Program-made: the position numbers and the translations under genes | Shown here: positions 54,007-63,156 of the stretch, one piece after another | Numbering within the stretch: the first letter of the stretch is position 1 | How the letters are laid out: each line of letters opens with the position of its first letter | Assembly (NCBI GenBank): GCA_034086705.1 | Contig: JAXDZV010000030.1 | Location: 106,879-170,878, forward strand | Source: UMGS1225 sp034086705 | GTDB taxonomy: Bacteria; Bacillota; Clostridia; Oscillospirales; CAG-272 | DNA: 64,000 nucleotides | Direction: 5' to 3' | Notes under the pieces: generated by a model | Told to the model about the DNA's origin: nothing | What the model saw: the letters and a program-made list of their open reading frames with translations, nothing else | Databases searched by the model: none

Positions 54007-56553
54007 ATGATTTTAACCCCAAATAACAAAATCAGTTCAATGGCAAAGGATTTCGGTGTAAAAAACAAAGTAATAACTGACATTCTGGCACAACACGGAA
54101 TTCACGGAAAAACGCATTCCTCGGTTTTGGAGCCGGATGAGTTCAGCCTTGTTTTCGAAGTGCTGACAGCGCAGGCACAGACAACCGATATGGCTGATTA
54201 TCTTGCAGGGCAGGCAGATATTGCCCGCCCGGAGGAAGAAGCGGCCGCCCGTAAAAAAGAAGAAGAAGAGAAGCTGGCACAGCAGCGCGCTGCAGCCGCA
54301 CAGGCAGAAGCAGAACGTGCAGCTGCAGAAGCAGCACAACGGGAAGCAGAGGCGGAAAAACAGCGCCAGGAAGCAGCTAAACAAGCTGCAGCGCAAAAGG
54401 CGGCAGAGGATGCAAAACGCCAGGCAGAGCGTTTTGCAAAAGCCAATCCGCTGGCAAAGAAACCTCAGCCCAAGCAGCCAAAACCACAGCCAAAACCGCA
54501 ACAAAATGAAAGAGCTTCTTCTACCCTACGGCAGGGTTCTCGCATGTCAGATGCCGTTCCGGGGCAGGACACCTCACGCGTTGGAAAAACACGCCTGGTA
54601 GATACGCGCACCTCCAGCGTTGACCTGTCTAAATACGATGAAAAGCTGGATCGCTTTGCACCTGAGCATACCGGCAATTCCGCAGCTGCAGGAAAGCAAA
54701 AGCTGAAAAAGCAAAATAAGAAAAACATCTACGATAAAAAGCGTGACAAGGAAAAGGAAGCGCTTGCAAAAATGCGGCGTGAAGCCGCAGAAAAATCCAA
54801 GCGTACTCCGGCAGCCATCACCTTGCCTGAAGAAATTCAAGTCAACGAGCTGGCATCTATGTTGCATGTAACCTCCGCCATCGTTATCAAAAAGCTGATT
54901 GCGCTCGGCATTATGGCAACTGCCAATCAAGTCATCGATTTTGATACTGCATTCTTGGTAGCGGATGAAATGGGCTGCAAAGCCACCAAACAAGTTGTTG
55001 TCACCATTGAAGAACGTCTGTTTGACGATAGCGAAGATGCGCCGGATACTCTGGTTCCGCGTGACCCAATTGTATGCGTTATGGGGCATGTCGACCACGG
55101 AAAGACATCTCTGCTCGATGCAATCCGCCACACCAACGTCACCTCCGGTGAGGCAGGCGGCATCACGCAGGCCATCGGCGCTTATCGCGTGAATCTCAAC
55201 GGCAGGGACATCACTTTTCTCGATACACCGGGACACGAAGCATTCACTGCCATGCGTGCGCGCGGCGCACAAGCCACCGATATTGCTATTTTGGTTGTAG
55301 CCGCTGACGATGGTATCATGCCGCAGACTGTGGAAGCAATCAATCACGCCAAGGCTGCAGGCGTGCCAATCATTGTTGCGATTAACAAAATGGATAAACC
55401 AACGGCAAATCCGGAGATGGTAAAACAAAACCTGACGCAATATGAACTGATTCCGGAAGATTGGGGAGGCGACACCATCTGCGTACCGGTTTCCGCTCTA
55501 ACACACAAGGGGATTTCGGAACTTTTGGAGATGGTTCTGTTAGTCGCCGATATGAAGGAACTGCGTGCTAACCCCAATCGCCGTGCAAAGGGCGTTGTCA
55601 TCGAAAGTCGCCTAGATAAAGGGCGCGGTCCGGTTGCCACCGTATTGGTACAAAACGGAACCTTACGTGCAGGGGATGTTGTCATTGCAGGAACAGCGGT
55701 AGGCCGCGTACGTGCCATGATGGATGACAAAGGCAAAAATGTTAAAGTTGCAGGGCCCTCCGTTCCTGTGGAAATTACAGGTCTTTCCGAAATTCCGGAT
55801 GCCGGTGATGATTTCGCCGCAGTAGAAGATGAGCGGATGGCTCGTGAATTGGCAGACCGCCGTCGCAACGAGCAAAAAGAGGCGCAATTCCGGGCAAATG
55901 CCAAAGTCAATCTTGATGATTTGTTTGCACAAATTTCCGACGGCGTCAAAGAACTGAATATAATCATTAAAGCTGATGTTGATGGTTCCGCACAGGCCGT
56001 GCGTGCTTCACTGGAAAAGCTCTCCAACGAAGAAGTAAAAGTGCGCATTATTCATATCGGTGTGGGTGGTATCACAGAAAGCGATGTCATGCTGGCAGCT
56101 GCTTCCAATGCCATTATCGTCGGTTTTAACGTCCGTCCGGATAAAACCGCAATTGATTCAGCGACAGCACAAAAAGTAGATATCCGTACCTATCGAATCA
56201 TTTATGAATGCATTGAAGAGATCGAAGCAGCTATGAAAGGCATGCTCGCACCCACCTATCGTGAAGTGGTTCTCGGACATGCAGAAGTACGGCAAACGAT
56301 TCGCGTGCCGGGGGTCGGTACCATTGCCGGATCCTATGTACAAGATGGGAAGGTCTCTCGCAACTCGCAAATTCGCGTGGTACGGCAAGGCGTTGTGATC
56401 TTTGAGGATAAAATATCCTCGCTCAAGCGCTTTAAGGACGACGCGAAAGACGTAGCGCAAGGCTATGAATGCGGTATTGGTTTAGACCGCTTCAATGATA
56501 TTAAAGAAGGCGACATTCTGGAAGCCTTCATCATGGAAGAAGTTGCACGATAA
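54007..56553 (+). CDS. infB: Translation initiation factor IF-2
   Basis: 848 aa from the ATG at 54007 (GGAGGTG 6 nt upstream). A charged, Ala/Glu/Gln-rich N-domain (about 80-200) is followed by the IF2_N element, the GTPase domain with G1 GHVDHGKT (360-367), DTPGHEAF and NKMDKP, and the C-domains that bind fMet-tRNA. The N-terminal region is poorly conserved and repetitive (EEE, QAEAERAAAEAAQREAEAE). A terminator follows at once; rbfA, usually next, is not here. Confidence 0.97.
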   Translation: MILTPNNKISSMAKDFGVKNKVITDILAQHGIHGKTHSSVLEPDEFSLVFEVLTAQAQTTDMADYLAGQADIARPEEEAAARKKEEEEKLAQQRAAAAQAEAERAAAEAAQREAEAEKQRQEAAKQAAAQKAAEDAKRQAERFAKANPLAKKPQPKQPKPQPKPQQNERASSTLRQGSRMSDAVPGQDTSRVGKTRLVDTRTSSVDLSKYDEKLDRFAPEHTGNSAAAGKQKLKKQNKKNIYDKKRDKEKEALAKMRREAAEKSKRTPAAITLPEEIQVNELASMLHVTSAIVIKKLIALGIMATANQVIDFDTAFLVADEMGCKATKQVVVTIEERLFDDSEDAPDTLVPRDPIVCVMGHVDHGKTSLLDAIRHTNVTSGEAGGITQAIGAYRVNLNGRDITFLDTPGHEAFTAMRARGAQATDIAILVVAADDGIMPQTVEAINHAKAAGVPIIVAINKMDKPTANPEMVKQNLTQYELIPEDWGGDTICVPVSALTHKGISELLEMVLLVADMKELRANPNRRAKGVVIESRLDKGRGPVATVLVQNGTLRAGDVVIAGTAVGRVRAMMDDKGKNVKVAGPSVPVEITGLSEIPDAGDDFAAVEDERMARELADRRRNEQKEAQFRANAKVNLDDLFAQISDGVKELNIIIKADVDGSAQAVRASLEKLSNEEVKVRIIHIGVGGITESDVMLAAASNAIIVGFNVRPDKTAIDSATAQKVDIRTYRIIYECIEEIEAAMKGMLAPTYREVVLGHAEVRQTIRVPGVGTIAGSYVQDGKVSRNSQIRVVRQGVVIFEDKISSLKRFKDDAKDVAQGYECGIGLDRFNDIKEGDILEAFIMEEVAR

Positions 56554-56562
56554 AAAACAATG

Positions 56563-56604
56563 GAGGGGAAGCTGCGATATATGATACGCAAGCTTCCCCT
56601 TTTT
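56563..56604 (+). terminator. infB terminator
   Basis: Stem of about 12 bp with one bulge (56565-56576 and 56587-56599) followed by T5, starting 10 nt after the infB stop. Confidence 0.85.
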
Positions 56605-56631
56605 CGTCAGGTGAAAGAAAAGGAGAAAGAT

Positions 56632-58089
56632 ATGAATTTAATACCAATGTTCGACGGCACAATCACCGGCAACTATGTTTGTACCTGGTGCTGTCAAGGC
56701 GGCGCTGAAGGAATGAACGAAGCGAAGCTTTTCGGCCGGGGAGGCCTTTTGAAAAACTATGCACTGCCACAGCACAAATCCGAGCTGATTTGCGTAATCG
56801 ACGACGGCTGGGACGTTCCGTACGGCACTAAAAACCCCGAACACATCTATCGTTACGGGCAGGCTTATCCGGATCCGGAACGCTTTCCTTCCACGGCTGG
56901 CATGGAACCGCCGCACGCACTGCGATGGCTGGCAGATGCAGTACGCGCGGAGGGATTCGGCGGTGTCGGTTTATGGATTCCGATGCAAACCGTACGGGAA
57001 AACCACGATCTCTTTACATTGGAGGAATACATCGCCCATTGGATTCCGCGTGCAAAATGGTCAGAGCAAGCGGGAATTTCTTATTGGAAGGTTGACTGGG
57101 GCGAGCATTTTTGGAATAACGCCGATGCCCGTATCGCATTGACCAAGCTGCTGCGAGAACATGCACCGCATGTGATGGTAGAGCATGCCTATATACCGGG
57201 CAGATGCGTAGACCGAGAACCCGCACAAATTACACAACGGGAAAAAGAAGCTAGGGATTTGCATATCCGTCGCGTGCTCCAATACAGCGACTATTTCAGA
57301 ACCTATGATTGTGGCGGCTTTACGCGCATTCCAACAACGCTTGCTCGCCTGAGCACATTGATGGAGCAGGCAGCGTATTTGCAACAAGACCCTGTTTTGC
57401 ATCCACGGCATATGGTAAATGTCGAAGACGATCCGTATATTGCCGCTGCGTTGGGATGTACTATGGGAGACATGAGCTTTGGAAAAGATGCACCGGGAAG
57501 CCGATATGCATCGTTGACGGCGACAAGCCGCGCTCTGTACTGGCAAAGAATCGCTCCGCCGTTTTCGCTTTCACCCACAGGCAATTATATTGACAGTGAA
57601 TGGATTGCAAATGATTTTGACAAAACTGTACAATCTGCGCCCGGTCGCCTTTCCCGCAACTGGCCGCTGGCCGAGGTCAGTCTGCAGGTCGGTCAGTATC
57701 AGCCCTGGGTTTTAACCTCAGTACATCCGAAAAGCGGTGCGCTGAGTTGTTATGCCACACCGCGCACCGTTACGGATTGGGAAAATTGCTGGAGCTATGC
57801 CGACATCACACTACAAGTTCCGCAAATGGAAACCCCTATTGGTATTTTCGGAGATTCCTATCTCTCCCTAACACTGCACTTCCCGCAGAATATCGGCAAT
57901 CGCCGGATTTATGTGCAAGATCTTGCAGCTCCGCAAGCCATTGATGTAACCGAACAGGTCCGCATCGATCAAAATCAAGTCATTTTAAACAAAGAACAAA
58001 TTCCCGCGTTTGGTAAAACGATCTGCCCAGAGGGGGATACCAGCGCATCCGGCTTTTTGCTGCGCTTGCTGAGATCAGAGGATATGTGA
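56632..58089 (+). CDS. Clan GH-D (GH27/GH36-like) glycoside hydrolase
   Basis: 485 aa from the ATG at 56632; AAGGAG lies 6 nt before and the infB terminator excludes earlier starts. A TIM-barrel enzyme of the alpha-galactosidase clan by pattern: LICVIDDGWD (56-61 region), GFGGVGLWIP, and YWKVDWG with D155 as probable nucleophile (the KxD motif of the clan). The C-terminal 130 residues form a beta domain. No signal peptide, so cytoplasmic. Overlaps the GH110 gene by a TGATG. Substrate likely an alpha-galactoside; the family assignment is tentative. Confidence 0.7.
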   Translation: MNLIPMFDGTITGNYVCTWCCQGGAEGMNEAKLFGRGGLLKNYALPQHKSELICVIDDGWDVPYGTKNPEHIYRYGQAYPDPERFPSTAGMEPPHALRWLADAVRAEGFGGVGLWIPMQTVRENHDLFTLEEYIAHWIPRAKWSEQAGISYWKVDWGEHFWNNADARIALTKLLREHAPHVMVEHAYIPGRCVDREPAQITQREKEARDLHIRRVLQYSDYFRTYDCGGFTRIPTTLARLSTLMEQAAYLQQDPVLHPRHMVNVEDDPYIAAALGCTMGDMSFGKDAPGSRYASLTATSRALYWQRIAPPFSLSPTGNYIDSEWIANDFDKTVQSAPGRLSRNWPLAEVSLQVGQYQPWVLTSVHPKSGALSCYATPRTVTDWENCWSYADITLQVPQMETPIGIFGDSYLSLTLHFPQNIGNRRIYVQDLAAPQAIDVTEQVRIDQNQVILNKEQIPAFGKTICPEGDTSASGFLLRLLRSEDM

Positions 58090-59714
58090 TGAACCACCGA
58101 ATTTCTCTGCATGATTTCCCAGGCACCCCCTCACAACAGCTTTCGGCAGCCGGTGACTACTGTCGTGCCAATCCCGGTACCACCCTCCTCATCCCACCCG
58201 GAAAATATGTTCTAAGTGATCCCCGTGCAAAAGCCATTCAAGAAGCAGTATTGTCCGGCGCCTATGGCAACAACCCTCAGCCTGTCATGTTTCATCCTGC
58301 TTTTTCCTACACCCATGGGCTGGATCTGACTGACTGTCATGATATCACAGTTGAAGCATACGGTGTATCTTTGTGCATTGACGGTTTTCTTGAGCCGTTG
58401 ACGCTGCATCATGCCAGCGACATCCGAATTTGCGGATTACAGATAGACCATCTACGGAAGCCCTTTTCACTCGGTATCATTATCGCCGCCGATGACGCTG
58501 CCGGCACCATCGACATTCTGCCCTCCCCGGCAACTCCTTTTGATGAAAGAGCCTCATCCCCCCGTATTTTTGTAGTTGAGTCCGACACGGGACATATCAG
58601 CGATACCACCTTTTCCTCCGACGATTTTGTTGAAAGAAAACCGCATGGCCTTTTACGGTATCGTTGCCGCTTTTCTCGAAATCCAGTCGGCTTTGCAGCT
58701 TATTTCACACACACCTTCCATTTTCGCCCCGCAATCTTAATTTCTCACAGCGAGCGCGTTACGCTGGAGGATGTTACCATTCACTCTATGGCAGGTATGG
58801 GAATCGTCGGATTCAAATCCGAGGATATCGTCATACGCCGCCTGCAAGTTGTTCCTTCTCCCGGCTTTCATATGAGTACCAATACGGACGCAACACATTT
58901 TGCGTGCTGCCGCGGCACTATTTTGGTCGAGCATTCGTTGTTTGCAGGCCATGGTGACGATGCCATCAACGTGCACAACTATTATTACACCCCGATCTCT
59001 TGTGACGATAGTCTCACCACAGTTACCCTAACCGTCCGCACACCGGATGGTACCCATGCACAACAACCGGACATCCCAAAATCAGGATATACACTGCAGT
59101 TGGTAGACAAACACTCTCTGGTGCCACTGGACACCTATCGGGTGGTCAAAAGTACAGATACCACAGACCCCTGTCATGTTCTTCTGGATCATCCGCTGCC
59201 TGCGGATGCCGCGCAGAATACATTGTTTGCTAACCTTACCGAACAACCCACGTTGATCTTCCGGCACAACATCGTACACGACCATCTTGCACGCGCTGTT
59301 CTCTGCAAAACCAGCCATGCAACGATTTCTGACAATGCTTTTTTGTACTCTACAGGTACCGCAATCCATGTGGCGGCCGAAGCACAATGGGGTGAAGGTA
59401 TCGCACCCAGCGATGTCACCATATCCGGCAATACCTTTGATTGCTGCGGTCTGACGCGGTACGGCAGATACAACATGGCAAGTGCGGTCAGCGTGAACAT
59501 ATCTGCAGCCAACACAGATGCCGTTGGAATTTTGCACAATATCTGTATCACCGACAACTATGTTATTCTACCGCCAACATGCCGGCGAGCATTTTATCTT
59601 GCCAATGCAACCGGTGTCCGTTTGCACGGCAATATCGTCGAAAACACCGGCGGCTGCGCTCCGCTTTGCATCCACTGCTGCACTGACACAGTGTACGATC
59701 TGCCCTGCGAATAA
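58089..59714 (+). CDS. GH110-type alpha-galactosidase (parallel beta-helix)
   Basis: 541 aa. ATG at 58089 sharing one base with the preceding stop; AGAGG upstream. Right-handed beta-helix with many short turns. NTDATHFACCRG (D267) and GHGDDAINVHNYY (D290, D291) match the conserved Asp and Asp-Asp catalytic blocks of GH110, an inverting family that removes alpha-1,3-linked galactose from blood-group B, linear B or carrageenan-like chains. No signal peptide seen. It works with the GH-D enzyme before it, with no transporter beside them. Confidence 0.85.
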   Translation: MNHRISLHDFPGTPSQQLSAAGDYCRANPGTTLLIPPGKYVLSDPRAKAIQEAVLSGAYGNNPQPVMFHPAFSYTHGLDLTDCHDITVEAYGVSLCIDGFLEPLTLHHASDIRICGLQIDHLRKPFSLGIIIAADDAAGTIDILPSPATPFDERASSPRIFVVESDTGHISDTTFSSDDFVERKPHGLLRYRCRFSRNPVGFAAYFTHTFHFRPAILISHSERVTLEDVTIHSMAGMGIVGFKSEDIVIRRLQVVPSPGFHMSTNTDATHFACCRGTILVEHSLFAGHGDDAINVHNYYYTPISCDDSLTTVTLTVRTPDGTHAQQPDIPKSGYTLQLVDKHSLVPLDTYRVVKSTDTTDPCHVLLDHPLPADAAQNTLFANLTEQPTLIFRHNIVHDHLARAVLCKTSHATISDNAFLYSTGTAIHVAAEAQWGEGIAPSDVTISGNTFDCCGLTRYGRYNMASAVSVNISAANTDAVGILHNICITDNYVILPPTCRRAFYLANATGVRLHGNIVENTGGCAPLCIHCCTDTVYDLPCE

Positions 59715-59792
59715 ACAAGGCGCAACCGTTTGCTGTACCGACCCGGACTTTTTCTCCTCCTACAACAATGCTTGCACAATATACGGAATGTC

Positions 59793-59821
59793 GAACGGCG
59801 CAGCCAATGGCTGCGCCGTTC
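59793..59821 (+). terminator. Hairpin after the GH110 gene
   Basis: 13-bp perfect stem with a 3-nt loop; the T-rich tail is broken. Probable terminator. Confidence 0.6.
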
Positions 59822-60152
59822 TTCCTTAGTTGTCTTTTCATCTGATGTTTTTTTGCATCGCCGATTTTCTTTTTCGCAGCACATCTTTTTGGCGAATGCC
59901 ATCCGTTTTTTCAATCGCTTTTTGTATATCCTCACCGCCCACAGTATACGTACATGCAGCATATAACGATACATGCGGAAATATACGTAATACGCCCCTG
60001 CAGCAGCTGCATAAAATGTAACTTGAAATATCCTTTTCCCCGGGTGGAAATTCTTCAGTGTTTCCTGATAACAGCAAAAAAAGAGCGCTGCAACGCGCGG
60101 CGGTCGTAAAACAGTAAAATTGAAATTTGCGTAAAAACCTTGTGTTTTCACG
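59822..60152. other. Gene-free stretch before mobile-element scar
   Basis: No credible gene. A minus-strand frame encodes a basic, hydrophobic segment, but it runs through the GH110 hairpin and into that gene, so it cannot be trusted. Nothing else recognised. Confidence 0.35.
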
Positions 60153-60188
60153 GGAAACGGCGTGACCGAGGTCACGCTGTTTCCTTTT
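60153..60188 (+). terminator. Terminator-like hairpin at the left edge of the scar
   Basis: 14-bp stem (60153-60166 with 60171-60184, one mismatch), 4-nt loop, T4. It lies next to the recombinase tail and marks the left limit of the foreign segment. Confidence 0.55.
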
Positions 60189-60243
60189 ACATCAGCTCAT
60201 TCAGCGAGATAAACCCAATGCCGTCATACTTGATGTGGATGTG
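60187..60243 (-). pseudogene. C-terminal tail of a site-specific recombinase
   Basis: The minus strand encodes about 18 residues (HIHIKYDGIGFISLNELM then stop) that resemble the end of large serine recombinases of Clostridia transposons. A stop stands just upstream in frame, so only the tail remains. Short, hence low confidence. Confidence 0.35.
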
Positions 60244-60244
60244 C

Positions 60245-60480
60245 TGCCGCTATCTGCAAGAGTACCACCTCGGCCTCTATTCCCACCTTGTGACTTCCGG
60301 GAAACTGTTCGACCACCTTCGGAGATCGACCAGACCTGCCACGAGCGCATGGAACGCATCTGATCCGCTTTGGCGGAGCGGGAGAGCGTGACCCGAAACG
60401 CTCAAAGCCGAGAGCATGAATGGCATCCAAAACCGGGCAGAGGAGATCGTGCTTACCGAGTTGAAAGGAGGGCTTGCTAA
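60245..60480 (+). pseudogene. tnpV: Broken TnpV transposon protein
   Basis: Pieces in different frames spell a TnpV family protein: CRYLQEYHLGLYSHL with SGKLFDHL, then IDQTCHERMERI in another frame, then MNGIQNRAEEIVLTEL. At least two frameshifts (near 60312 and 60350-60410) break it. TnpV is encoded on Tn4451/CTn-like elements of gut Firmicutes; its role in transposition is unclear. The N-terminal part is missing. Confidence 0.7.
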
Positions 60481-60980
60481 TGAAAGGCAAAATCCCCTCT
60501 TTCCTGTCCGGGGTCATCGTCACGTTCCTGTTGGTGGCCCTGCCCGTGACCGCCCTTGCGTTCAGCGGTGCGATCAAAATCGAGATCAGTCCCATTCAGG
60601 TGTTGGTGGACGGCGAGGTGTTTCAGCCGGAAGATGGGAACGGCAACGATGTGATGGTGTTCACCTACAACGGAACAACCTACGCCCCTCTCCGAGCTTT
60701 GGCAGAAGCATACGGGTTGGGGGTGGGTACGATTCCACCCGGCACATTGCCACGGTGAACAAACCCTCAACTCAGGCACAGCCCCCAGCAAACATCACAG
60801 ACACGGACTTCGCCGCCTTTGAGAAGCAATGGACGGTCAAGGAGAAGCCCGTGACCAACTACGGCAGCGAGAAGATTTTTACCGTCACCTTCTCCGGCGC
60901 GGGTTCAAAAGCTGGTGGAAGTCCATCGACGCCGCTACCATCAAGGACTACGCCGAGCGTATGGCGGAGGGTATGCGGAG
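60481..60980 (+). pseudogene. Broken secreted stalk-domain protein
   Basis: The reading frame from the ATG at 60481 (GGAGGG nearby) gives a signal peptide and a copper-amine-oxidase-N/stalk-type domain (IEISPIQVLVDGEVFQP, TYNGTTYAPLRALAEAYGL). A frameshift near 60720 moves the sequence to another frame (STRHIATVNKP, FAAFEKQWTVKEKP) and another near 60900 to a third (FKSWWKSIDAATIKDYAERM). Such proteins ride with TnpV on mobile elements. Confidence 0.65.
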
Positions 60981-61210
60981 GACCGTCCCAGAAAGAAGTT
61001 GGGGTACGCAACACCGGAGGAACTGTTTGATTCATTTCTTGACCGGGTGTATGCAGTGGATAGCAAACCCGCCTGACTCTGTCAAGGCACCGGCTACGCC
61101 TTGCCATCCTTGACAGCGCCAGCCGTGCTTGCTGTGTGGCAGTCAAGTCCAGCTTACGCCGAACTATTTTTATTCATGCGGGTGTCCAACTTGCACTTGC
61201 AATTTATGAA
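60981..61210 (+). mobile_element. 3' fragment of an IS30-like transposase and element end
   Basis: 60981-61076 encodes DRPRKKLGYATPEELFDSFL and a short tail to a TGA, the pattern of an IS30-family transposase C-terminus. Its joint with the stalk protein lies inside a codon run, so the rest of the IS was lost. A palindrome (61080-61087 with 61108-61115) and the sequence to about 61210 look like the IS 3' non-coding end. Confidence 0.55.
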
Positions 61211-61271
61211 AATTTTTTGAAGGACCCCATAAAAACACCCACTCTTATTCCTTACTTAGTGAAGGGATTTT

Positions 61272-61883
61272 TCATAACTCATATCGCCGCCCAAGATAGC
61301 GCAGTGTATGCCGCTTGTATTCCCGGTATGGCGCACCGAATGTTTCCTCCAGATACCGTTCCTCCTGCAAAATTTGTAAATGCAGCATCACAATGGCAAA
61401 CACCGTAAGCGGCACGGTCAGTAAATTGCAGTACATCAGCATCACACCGATATACATGAGGTCAAAGCCGAGAAAGGCTGGATTGCGGCTGAATCGATAG
61501 ATGCCGGATGTGACCAGCTCTGTGCGATCCTGATCCGGGATGCCGGCCCTCCAGCTATCCTTCATACTGAGAACGGAAAGGAAAAAGATCAGATCACCGA
61601 GCATCCCGGTGCCAAAGCCGGTAAAGCGTGCGTTTGCCGCGAGGCAACTCCAACCGAACGCTATGGACACAAGCTGCGCGATCACAACGCCCAACGTGGC
61701 CATGGTCATCAGCAGTTCCACCGTGTGAATGGACGTTTCTTTTCGCTGTCCGATTTGCCGCGTCCGGATGCCGCGGCGCTTCTGCGCCAGCATCTTGGCA
61801 AAATAAACGCCGTAAAACACCGCCAGCACAAAAAGGGCGAGCAGGGGATAAGAGAGTGTTTCTTCCACTGGATATTCCATCAT
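61272..61883 (-). CDS. PEMT/ICMT-like membrane methyltransferase
   Basis: 203 aa, five membrane helices. The C-terminal SRNPAFLGFDLMYIGVMLM and LQEERYLEETFGAPYREY match the isoprenylcysteine carboxyl methyltransferase/phospholipid methyltransferase family, which binds SAM near the inner membrane face. Substrate unknown in bacteria. ATG 61883 or 61880, both near AAGGAG. The gene follows the scar and is the last of a minus-strand group. Confidence 0.8.
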   Translation of the reverse strand: MMEYPVEETLSYPLLALFVLAVFYGVYFAKMLAQKRRGIRTRQIGQRKETSIHTVELLMTMATLGVVIAQLVSIAFGWSCLAANARFTGFGTGMLGDLIFFLSVLSMKDSWRAGIPDQDRTELVTSGIYRFSRNPAFLGFDLMYIGVMLMYCNLLTVPLTVFAIVMLHLQILQEERYLEETFGAPYREYKRHTLRYLGRRYEL

Positions 61884-61937
61884 GTAACTCCTTAAATGAA
61901 TCTTGTTTTAGCCATGAGCAAAACGCAAGGCGACCTG

Positions 61938-62354
61938 TTACTTTTTTTGATTCTTCCTTGTGCAGGCCACTCGGATAAACGGTACAAGCAGCAGAAGACA
62001 TACCAGAACAGAGCCGCTCAGCTGCCCGTAGGACATCCACACGTTTGATTCCGGCGGGCAGGGATAGATCACCGCCACAGCCACCCGGAAAAGCCAAAGC
62101 GCCAGTAAAAAGCCGTAGAGATAGAACGCCTCCGGGTTTCCTGCAAACACCATTTTGCCCCACAGGATCACGGTAAGGCTCAGCCCAGACAGCAAAAAGG
62201 AAAAGCACAGGTTTACATAATTGATGGGAACCACCAATGTCTCATAGGGGATATAGGAAGCCCAGCCAAACATCCACGGCACGGTAAAGTGCCACAGCCC
62301 CACCAGCAGGCTGATCACCGCTCCCACGTAGTACATGATTTGATACTTTTTCAT
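61938..62354 (-). CDS. Four-helix membrane protein of unknown function
   Basis: 138 aa: hydrophobic segments near 7-27, 42-66, 76-95, 108-130. KKYQIMYYVGAVISLLVGLWHF begins it. No known family recognised. Lies between the methyltransferase and the broken CPBP gene in one direction. Confidence 0.6.
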   Translation of the reverse strand: MKKYQIMYYVGAVISLLVGLWHFTVPWMFGWASYIPYETLVVPINYVNLCFSFLLSGLSLTVILWGKMVFAGNPEAFYLYGFLLALWLFRVAVAVIYPCPPESNVWMSYGQLSGSVLVCLLLLVPFIRVACTRKNQKK

Positions 62355-62360
62355 CGGTTT

Positions 62361-63108
62361 TCATCTGCCTTTCATAGCCGGTTCTCTTTTGCGAGCAGTT
62401 ATTCGGAACAGATAGAGGAAATAGACCAGCAAGACGATAAACTGTACTGCGCCCAGAAATATCTCAAACTGCGCGGAAGCCTCCCCGCTGATGAAGGAAC
62501 AGAAGTCATGCAAAGCGTGGAGCAGTACGCAGGGGAGAAGACTGCCGCTTTCAGCGAAAATCAGGGCAAATACCATCCCGTAGACCAGGGCGAAGCAGAT
62601 TTGGAGAACTGTTTCCCCCAATTCCGCGCCTCCAGCTATGTTCAGGAGATGGCTGAACCCGAATAGAACGGATGAGATTATCATTGCCTTTCCCACGCCG
62701 TGCCCCAGCCACAGGCCGCAGATGATCCCCCGAAAGAAAATTTCCTCCACCATACCGATTCCAAGCGTCAATAACAAGTTTGCTAAAATCAATGCCGCAC
62801 CACCGTTAAAGTTTATTCCCACCGTAAAAGGGGAAAGGGCAATGAGCAAAAGCGGCGAAAAATAGAGCATTCTCTTTGCCGCCCCTTTTTCCGAACTGCG
62901 AAATCCCAGCTTTGAGATTCCTTTGTATCGGATGATGGAATTTCTCCAATGTGATAATTATAAGCCCCCAGATAACAGCACCCTTGATCGGCGCGGAGGG
63001 AATGCCCTCTATTCCCGTGATCCCCACGATTGCTCCTTATGCGAAAAAGAATGGCAGCACAAGCATTGCCCTGGCGGTTTTCAGTACGATTCTGTCTTTC
63101 CTTTTCAT
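62361..63108 (-). pseudogene. CPBP intramembrane protease broken by two frameshifts
   Basis: An ATG at 63108 behind AGGAGG starts MKRKDRIVLKTARAM, which soon meets a stop; the sequence goes on in the next frame (GITGIEGIPSAPIKGAVIWG) and again in a third (YKGISKLGF to MLYFSPLLLIALSPFTVG). The third frame keeps all catalytic blocks of CPBP/Abi proteases: EEIFFRG, FGFSHLLN, and HALHDF. An internal start near 62870 could still give a 169-aa protein. Either a decayed gene or two sequencing errors. Confidence 0.75.
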
Positions 63109-63156
63109 TTTGAGCCTCCTGTCCCATTCCCCAGCAATGTGCCAAAAGAAGTTCTG

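Noticed and set aside
59594..60175. Minus-strand 193-aa frame, with a basic segment like the end of a spore membrane protein
   Set aside because: It runs through the GH110 hairpin and into the GH110 gene, has no ribosome site, and the likeness is too weak to name.
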